Positions 1 to 4,959 of a stretch of 10,249 nucleotides of DNA are shown in pieces. Below the pieces are notes generated by a model that was given only the letters and a program-made list of their open reading frames with translations, did no database searches and was not told the origin of the DNA. How positions within the stretch are numbered: position 1 is the stretch's first letter; each line of letters begins with the position of its first letter. The position numbers and the translations under genes are program-made. The DNA is taken from the NCBI GenBank assembly GCA_014379665.1, contig JACMLK010000229.1, positions 1 to 10,249 of the forward strand, given 5' to 3'. This DNA comes from Saprospiraceae bacterium. Lineage in GTDB: Bacteria > Bacteroidota > Bacteroidia > Chitinophagales > Saprospiraceae.

Positions 1-1
1 A

Positions 2-466
2 CAACTAACATTATCACTGATTGGTCTTTTTATATTTATGATGGCAGGTAAAGAATATGATCAAACCAAAATGCTTGCTTTGCTTTACAACACCACAGTA
101 GGAGAAATTATGCGTACTTCATTTACCAAACTACATTTGAGTGATAATTATACTACTGTAATTGAAAAATATTATAGAGAAGGTGAACAGAATTTTTTAA
201 TATTTGACTCAATGGGGAATGTTTCAGGTACAATTCCTGAATTATTCATTAAAGACACCATAAAAAATAAAACTCAGGATAAATCGGTCAATCAGATGAT
301 GTCATCAAAAATTGCATCTGTCTCTCCGGGGGACAACTTAAAAGACATCATCGAACTCATGCGCAATGAGGGTGTCGCTATAGTTTCAGTGGAAGACCAT
401 AACCAATTGGTGGGAGTTCTGGACAGAAATCAAATAGAAAATTACCTTAGACTAAAGTCGGAATAG
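2..466 (+). CDS. C-terminal part of a membrane protein with tandem CBS domains, probably a site-2-protease-like M50 peptidase (5' truncated)
   Basis: The reading frame is open from the window edge; 154 residues are visible and the true start lies upstream. Fragment residues 1-14 are a hydrophobic segment (LSLIGLFIFMMAG) that looks like the last transmembrane helix. A short charged linker (KEYDQTKMLALLYN) follows, and then two CBS domains: roughly residues 33-95 (from VGEIM) and 96-152 (from VNQMM to the stop). CBS pairs usually bind adenine nucleotides and regulate the attached domain. A final helix of the form G-L-F-x-F-x-x-A-x-x-E leading straight into CBS domains is typical of M50 site-2 proteases, which cleave membrane-embedded substrates. 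The zinc motifs (HExxH and the downstream Asp) would lie upstream, so the peptidase assignment is inference. A ClC-type chloride channel is the main alternative. An internal ATG at 38 lies inside the helix and is not a credible start. Confidence 0.7.
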   Translation, partial: QLTLSLIGLFIFMMAGKEYDQTKMLALLYNTTVGEIMRTSFTKLHLSDNYTTVIEKYYREGEQNFLIFDSMGNVSGTIPELFIKDTIKNKTQDKSVNQMMSSKIASVSPGDNLKDIIELMRNEGVAIVSVEDHNQLVGVLDRNQIENYLRLKSE

Positions 467-504
467 TTAATAATAACAATCATTACTACACACTTGTTTC
501 TTTG

Positions 505-512
505 TACATTTG
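505..512 (+). promoter_or_regulatory. candidate Bacteroidota -7 promoter element
   Basis: TACATTTG matches the Bacteroidota sigma-ABfr -7 consensus TAnnTTTG exactly and lies 19 bases before the ATG of the PQQ dehydrogenase gene. No good -33 TTTG lies at the usual spacing; the nearest TTG (494-496) is too close. The match is suggestive only. It would give a leader of roughly a dozen bases. Confidence 0.4.
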
Positions 513-531
513 ACTCATTAATTATCTCTGT

Positions 532-1698
532 ATGAAATATTTTAAAATCTTTGTTACGGTAATTGTTGTAGTGTGTATTATTTGGCTCATTGTCAAATAC
601 AAATATAATGTTAACCCTCCCATCACGTTGCTTTCACATGATTATAAAGGAAATCTTCCATTAGATAGCCTCAAACTACCTGAGGGATTTTTTATTTCAG
701 TTTTTAGTGATAGTGTGGTCAATGCCCGCTCACTTTGTTATTCTCCTGATGGGACACTTTTCGTGAGTACAAGATCTGCCGGAAATGTATATGCGCTTAA
801 GGATACCGATGGCGACCATAAGATAGACAAGAAGTACACTTTACTAAAAGACGGTAACATGCCAAATGGAGTAGCCATGAAAGACGGGCACTTATTTATT
901 GCCGAAGTTAATCGCATTCTTAAAATAGAAAATGTGGAATCCAAACTCGACAACCCGGGCACACCTATTGTTGTATATAATAAGTACCCATCAGAAACTC
1001 ATCACGGATGGAAGTACATTGCTTTTGGACCGGACGGAAAGCTGTATGTTCCTGTAGGTGCACCCTGTAATATATGTGAGTCCCGGGATCCTGTCTATGC
1101 ATCTCTTACCAGACTTAATTCAGATGGTACAGGATTTGAAATAGTAAATTCGGGTATTAGAAACACCGTTGGATTTGACTGGCATCCACTAACCAAAGAA
1201 TTGTATTTTACTGACAATGGACGGGATATGATGGGTGATGATGTACCTGAATGTGAACTGAACTACGCCCCAAAAGAAAAAATGCATTTCGGATATCCAT
1301 ATTGCCATCAGGGTGAAGTACCTGATCCTGAATTTGGCAAAAACAGGAAATGTTCTGAATTTACACCACCTGCAGCCAAAATGGGCCCGCATACCGCACC
1401 TTTGGGTATGACGTTTTATACCGGGGATCAGTTCCCTGCGGAATATAAAAATCAGATCTTTATCGCCAGGCATGGCTCCTGGAACAGAAGTAAAAAAAGT
1501 GGATATGATATCATGCTTGCTACGCTAAACCCTGATGGCACTATCAAAGAAACAAAAACCTTTATTACCGGATGGCTCAATCAAAAGAACGACAACGTAT
1601 GGGGAAGACCGGTTGATCTGGAAATACTTCCCGACGGATCCATGTTGATATCAGATGATTATGCCGATGTAATATATCGGGTATTTTATAAAGGCTAA
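532..1698 (+). CDS. membrane-anchored PQQ-dependent sugar dehydrogenase (glucose/sorbosone dehydrogenase family)
   Basis: This 388-residue protein belongs to the soluble-type PQQ glucose/L-sorbosone dehydrogenase family. These are six-bladed propellers that oxidise sugars or aldoses in the periplasm and pass electrons to a carrier. Residues 4-22 are one hydrophobic helix with no clear cleavage site, so the enzyme is probably tethered to the inner membrane and faces the periplasm. Family landmarks in order: DTDGDHKID (91-99, an EF-hand-like calcium loop); ETHHGW (155-160, with the likely catalytic His); CNIC (179-182); SGIRN (207-211, Arg-Asn typical of PQQ contacts); DNGRD (227-231); FGYPYC (253-258); GPHTAPLG (285-292); ARHGSWNR (312-319, Arg contacts to PQQ); and GRPVD (358-362). 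Residue roles are assigned by family analogy. The extra cysteines (179, 182, 241, 258, 274) could form disulfides. A possible -7 box precedes the gene, and a TonB-like gene starts 5 bases after its stop, so the two are probably cotranscribed. The substrate cannot be told from sequence. Confidence 0.87.
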   Translation: MKYFKIFVTVIVVVCIIWLIVKYKYNVNPPITLLSHDYKGNLPLDSLKLPEGFFISVFSDSVVNARSLCYSPDGTLFVSTRSAGNVYALKDTDGDHKIDKKYTLLKDGNMPNGVAMKDGHLFIAEVNRILKIENVESKLDNPGTPIVVYNKYPSETHHGWKYIAFGPDGKLYVPVGAPCNICESRDPVYASLTRLNSDGTGFEIVNSGIRNTVGFDWHPLTKELYFTDNGRDMMGDDVPECELNYAPKEKMHFGYPYCHQGEVPDPEFGKNRKCSEFTPPAAKMGPHTAPLGMTFYTGDQFPAEYKNQIFIARHGSWNRSKKSGYDIMLATLNPDGTIKETKTFITGWLNQKNDNVWGRPVDLEILPDGSMLISDDYADVIYRVFYKG

Positions 1699-1703
1699 TG
1701 TAG

Positions 1704-2192
1704 ATGAAAAAGGAAAGAAAAGAAAATAGTTTTATCAAACAACCGTATTATAAAGGTGGCGATAAAGCATTAAAGGAATTCATAAATACACACATTTTAT
1801 ACCCTAAAATTTCCGAAATTAATAAAATTGAAGGAGATGTGCAGATCCGATATGACATCAATCATAAAGGAGATGTCACAGATACTAAGATTATTTGGGG
1901 ACTTGACGATGGGTGCAACGAAGAAGCTATTCGTGTAGTTAAATTATTAAAATTTATAGTACCCAAAACACCCCGGCATCTTAAAGTGACTTTCCATAAA
2001 AATATGCGGATCCACTTCAGTTTAAATAAAGTACATGTATTACCTATTCAAAGTGATGAAGTATATGCTGATCAAAAAAATGCAGAAATTAAAGATATAC
2101 AATTCTTCTATACCTTAAAAACTAACGAAACCAAACATCCGGAAAAAGTAAATAATAAACTTTTGAGTTATAACTATATAGTGAAAATATAA
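1704..2192 (+). CDS. small TonB C-terminal-domain-like protein without membrane anchor
   Basis: This is a 162-residue protein. Residues 17-105 follow the TonB C-terminal pattern seen in Bacteroidota energy transducers: GGDKALKEFI, then a YP in the next helix, then EGDVQIRYDINHKGDVTDTKI, then CNEEAIRVVK, then a final strand (VTFHKNMRIHF). TonB C-terminal domains contact the TonB box of outer-membrane receptors. A normal TonB also has an N-terminal inner-membrane helix and a Pro-rich spacer. Here residues 1-16 (MKKERKENSFIKQPYY) are charged and there is neither helix nor signal peptide, so an energy-transducing role is doubtful. About 55 residues after the domain match nothing I recognise. The ATG lies 5 bases after the dehydrogenase stop, with AAAGG at 1690-1694 as a possible ribosome-binding site overlapping that gene's end. 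The last codons form the left arm of a 14-bp inverted repeat. Domain call fairly sure; function unknown. Confidence 0.72.
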   Translation: MKKERKENSFIKQPYYKGGDKALKEFINTHILYPKISEINKIEGDVQIRYDINHKGDVTDTKIIWGLDDGCNEEAIRVVKLLKFIVPKTPRHLKVTFHKNMRIHFSLNKVHVLPIQSDEVYADQKNAEIKDIQFFYTLKTNETKHPEKVNNKLLSYNYIVKI

Positions 2193-2294
2193 ACTCCTAA
2201 AAGTGTTAAATACTCAAAGTGTAAAAACTACAAATTGATAGGTGGTCATTTCATACTTGAAATCCATACATTCATCTATAATATTTTCACTATA
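2177..2294. repeat. 14-bp perfect inverted repeat bracketing the 3' end of the TonB-like gene and the next promoter region
   Basis: TATAGTGAAAATAT at 2177-2190 is the exact reverse complement of ATATTTTCACTATA at 2281-2294, with 90 bases between the arms. The left arm contains the last codons and the first base of the stop codon of the TonB-like gene. The right arm ends 14 bases before a TACTTTTG -7-like box for the receptor gene. It could be paired protein-binding sites, a long-range RNA stem, or terminal inverted repeats of a roughly 118-base element with TA at both ends. No coding capacity lies between the arms. The match is read directly; the role is inference. Confidence 0.5.
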
Positions 2295-2308
2295 GGGAAC
2301 AATACATC

Positions 2309-2316
2309 TACTTTTG
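2309..2316 (+). promoter_or_regulatory. candidate Bacteroidota -7 promoter element before the TonB-dependent receptor
   Basis: TACTTTTG fits TAnnTTTG exactly and lies 35 bases before the GTG start, inside the 159-base gap between the TonB-like gene and the receptor. No clear -33 TTTG is visible about 20 bases upstream. The gap also holds two AAAGTGT copies (2200-2206 and 2216-2222). It suggests the receptor has its own promoter. Confidence 0.4.
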
Positions 2317-2351
2317 TCATTATATTGTCATAAAATTAAATTCAAAAAGAC

Positions 2352-4832
2352 GTGAAATATTTAATCTGTGTATCACTAATATTTATTCTCATTGATGCTA
2401 ATGCTCAGTTTCCTATGGGAGGAAATAATTCTGGACCGACCATAAAAGGTAAAATAGAAGGGAAAGTGATCGACTCAGTTACCAATGAAATCATAGGATT
2501 TGCGACAATTTCTCTAAAGAAAAAAGGTAGTTCCATCGTTATTGATGGAGTTTTGACTGAAGAAACAGGCAATTTCAAATTTGAAAATGTAACCAATGGT
2601 TCCTATGATCTGTATTGTTCATTTCTTGGTTATAATGAGAAGAAGGTGGCAGCAGTAGAAACCACCTTAAAAAAGCCCGATCTGAATATTGGGAATATTG
2701 GCTTGGTGCCGGCCAATTATGTGTTGGATGCAGTTGAAATAAAAGAAGATCGTACTCTGGTAGAAAATAAAGCCGATAAACTTGTTTTCAATGCTGAAAA
2801 TGATGCATCCATTGTGGGCGGCGATGCTACAGATGTTTTGCGAAAAGTACCAATGCTATCAGTCGATCTCAATGGAAATGTGTCCTTGCGTGGTTCTCAG
2901 AATGTCAGAATTCTTATCAATGGTAAACCATCTGGTATGTTTTCCAGCAATGTAGCAGATGCTCTCAAAATGTTTCCGGCTGATCAGATTAAAAAAGTTG
3001 AAGTCATCACTTCTCCTTCTGCTAAATATGATGCCGAAGGTAGTGCAGGACTTATCAATATCATTACAAAAAAGCAAAATATTGAAGGTATTGCCGGAAG
3101 TGTCAATGCTTCAGTCGGAAACAGACAGAACAGCCTTTTTACAAACTTAAATGTTGGGAAGGGCCGATTGGGACTGAGCTCAGGAGCAGCTGTTTTTTAT
3201 TCTACACCAGCTGATGGGATAAGCACTTTTATGAGAGAAGATCAAACAGCAGATGGGATTCGGGTAATTGAACAAGATGGAACTCAGAAAACATCACGTT
3301 TAGGAGGGAACGGGTCAGTCAGTGCTTTTTATGATTTTAATGGTTACAATAGTATCAATAGTTCATTTAATTTCAGAGGTTTCGGCTTTGATCTGGAAGG
3401 TACAACTGAAGGAAAGCTAATTGACCCTGGTCTGGGCCTAAATGATCAATTCACGAGACTTAATAAAGGAGAAAACTTTTTTGGGGGATTTGACTGGAAT
3501 ACTGATTATACAAAAAAGTTTGAAAAACGGGAAGGCCAGGAGTTATCATTCGGAGTGCAATATTCAAAACAAACCAACAATCAGGACAATTATGTCAATG
3601 AAACCCATCAACTGGAATTCCTTGACAGAGATACTGACGTGTTTAACAAAGGCATCAATCACGAAACTACACTTCAGGTAGATTATGTCCATCCGTTTAA
3701 TAAATCTGTAAAGCTGGAAGCGGGCTCAAAAGCAGTAATACGAAACATCATCAGTGATTACACCACGCAGATTTTGACTTTTCCAAATGGATACGTACCC
3801 CTTGTAGAAACATTTAAATATGATCAGGATGTATATTCAGGTTACGCTTCGATGAATTTTCTTGTGGCTAAGAAATATTCCATCATAGCTGGCGCCCGAT
3901 ATGAAAAAACAAACATTGCCGGTGCCTTTAATGTCCTTGATTCACTAAATTTTAATGGTGTTGGATATGAAAATTTATTGCCAAACCTTGCCATCAGCCG
4001 TACTTTTAAAAATTTTAAGACACTCAAACTGGCATATAGTCAAAGACTTCAAAGGCCAAGTTTGCAATTTATTAACCCATTCAATAACAATACAGACTTT
4101 TTGAACAGGACAGAAGGCAATCCTTATCTGGATCCGGAAGTAGTCCATCAGGTTGAAATGGCCTATAATTTTACAATTAGTGGGTTTACTACATTTTCAT
4201 CTGTATTTTATAGATACACTGATGCTATAATTGAACAGATATTATCCATTGACAATAACGGTCTTTCTGTCAATTCCTTTAAAAATATTGGAACTAAGAA
4301 CTCAATTGGTTTTAATACCTTTATATCTAAAACCGTCAATCTTGTTACTTTACGTACAGGTGGTAATTTTGCCACTTACGATGCTACAGGTATCATCAAT
4401 GGCCAGAATGCATCCAGAAAGAGTTATGAATACAACCTTTTCCTGAATGGGGAGATTAAGATTTCAGGGACATTCAAAGCTGATTTCTTTGGGTTTTTTA
4501 GATCACCGGTTCGTACGATTCAGGGGGACAACCCGGCATTTACGATCTATGGTATGGGAGTACGAAAAGAATTTAAAAACTCAAGTATTGGTATCACTAT
4601 GATAGAACCATTCAATGCAGACAAATATTTCAATTCCAATATTGAAACTGAAACATTTGTTCAGAAAACATCTTTTAGCATTCCTTTTCGTTCCATAGGG
4701 ATCAACTACAGATATAAATTTGGGAACGTGGATTTTAAAGAACGAAAGTCTAAAGTTAAAAATACCGACCTCAAACAGGGTGGTGATACTCAGGGCGGTA
4801 CCACTACCGGCACAGGTACTCAGGGAGGATAA
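2352..4832 (+). CDS. TonB-dependent outer-membrane receptor (OMP_b-brl_3-like barrel with carboxypeptidase-regulatory domain)
   Basis: This is an 826-residue outer-membrane protein. Residues 1-18 are a signal peptide (hydrophobic ICVSLIFILI, cleavage likely after ANA). A carboxypeptidase D regulatory-like beta-sandwich covers about 33-118 (IEGKVIDSVT, IGFATISL, GNFKFENV, YDLYCSFLGY). The plug domain covers about 140-242 (VLRKVPMLSVD, GNVSLRGSQNVRILINGKP, IKKVEVITSPSAKYDAEGSAGLINIITK). The rest is a barrel whose last strand (IGINYRYKF) is followed by a basic linker and a QGG-repeat tail. This architecture is typical of Bacteroidota receptors of the outer-membrane beta-barrel family, which import a ligand with energy from TonB/ExbBD; the ligand cannot be inferred. 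The start is GTG: an in-frame TAA at 2337-2339 closes the frame upstream, no ATG lies between it and the GTG, and the signal peptide begins directly at the GTG. The TonB-like gene upstream may be functionally linked. Confidence 0.9.
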   Translation: MKYLICVSLIFILIDANAQFPMGGNNSGPTIKGKIEGKVIDSVTNEIIGFATISLKKKGSSIVIDGVLTEETGNFKFENVTNGSYDLYCSFLGYNEKKVAAVETTLKKPDLNIGNIGLVPANYVLDAVEIKEDRTLVENKADKLVFNAENDASIVGGDATDVLRKVPMLSVDLNGNVSLRGSQNVRILINGKPSGMFSSNVADALKMFPADQIKKVEVITSPSAKYDAEGSAGLINIITKKQNIEGIAGSVNASVGNRQNSLFTNLNVGKGRLGLSSGAAVFYSTPADGISTFMREDQTADGIRVIEQDGTQKTSRLGGNGSVSAFYDFNGYNSINSSFNFRGFGFDLEGTTEGKLIDPGLGLNDQFTRLNKGENFFGGFDWNTDYTKKFEKREGQELSFGVQYSKQTNNQDNYVNETHQLEFLDRDTDVFNKGINHETTLQVDYVHPFNKSVKLEAGSKAVIRNIISDYTTQILTFPNGYVPLVETFKYDQDVYSGYASMNFLVAKKYSIIAGARYEKTNIAGAFNVLDSLNFNGVGYENLLPNLAISRTFKNFKTLKLAYSQRLQRPSLQFINPFNNNTDFLNRTEGNPYLDPEVVHQVEMAYNFTISGFTTFSSVFYRYTDAIIEQILSIDNNGLSVNSFKNIGTKNSIGFNTFISKTVNLVTLRTGGNFATYDATGIINGQNASRKSYEYNLFLNGEIKISGTFKADFFGFFRSPVRTIQGDNPAFTIYGMGVRKEFKNSSIGITMIEPFNADKYFNSNIETETFVQKTSFSIPFRSIGINYRYKFGNVDFKERKSKVKNTDLKQGGDTQGGTTTGTGTQGG
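4775..4829 (+). repeat. short degenerate tandem repeat encoding the QGG tail of the receptor
   Basis: TACTCAGGGCGG (4787-4798) and TACTCAGGGAGG (4817-4828) differ by one base and are 30 bases apart; CAGGGTGG at 4776-4783 is a partial third copy. Together they encode three Gln-Gly-Gly motifs in a Gly/Thr-rich tail after the last barrel strand. Low-complexity Gly-rich tails are common in this receptor family. The repeat may change length by slippage. Confidence 0.6.
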
Positions 4833-4923
4833 TAAAATTTTACAAATGGCTTGAAATTAATTTATAAAATCATCAATCTCCAAAATCAACATATCAACAT
4901 TTTCATAATTATTTAAAATCACT

Positions 4924-4959
4924 TTTTATCCTTAATTTTACCAAAAAATAAGGATAAAA
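4924..4959 (+). promoter_or_regulatory. hairpin that encloses the ribosome-binding site and start codon of the M1-like gene
   Basis: TTTTATCCTTA (4924-4934) and TAAGGATAAAA (4949-4959) are a perfect 11-bp inverted repeat. Inside it, after one A-A mismatch, 4936-4939 (TTTT) can pair with 4944-4947 (AAAA) around an ACCA loop. The right arm contains AAGGA (4951-4954 region, spaced for translation initiation) and the first base of the ATG. In the mRNA the stem would hide the ribosome-binding site, so it may control translation. As DNA it could be a dimeric regulator's operator. No U-tract follows, so it does not look like a terminator. Confidence 0.6.

Noticed and set aside
1189..1473. Antisense 94-codon open frame within the PQQ dehydrogenase gene
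   Set aside because: It lies fully inside a well-supported gene, has no recognisable domain and Cys/Phe-rich composition typical of a shadow frame.
1698..1703. ATG overlapping the dehydrogenase stop (TAATG) as a coupled start for the next gene
   Set aside because: That ATG is followed at once by TAG, so the real start of the next gene is the ATG at 1704.
4833..4842. TAAAATTTTA palindrome after the receptor stop as a terminator
   Set aside because: It is short and purely A/T, with no GC stem or U-tract; palindromes like this are expected in AT-rich spacers.
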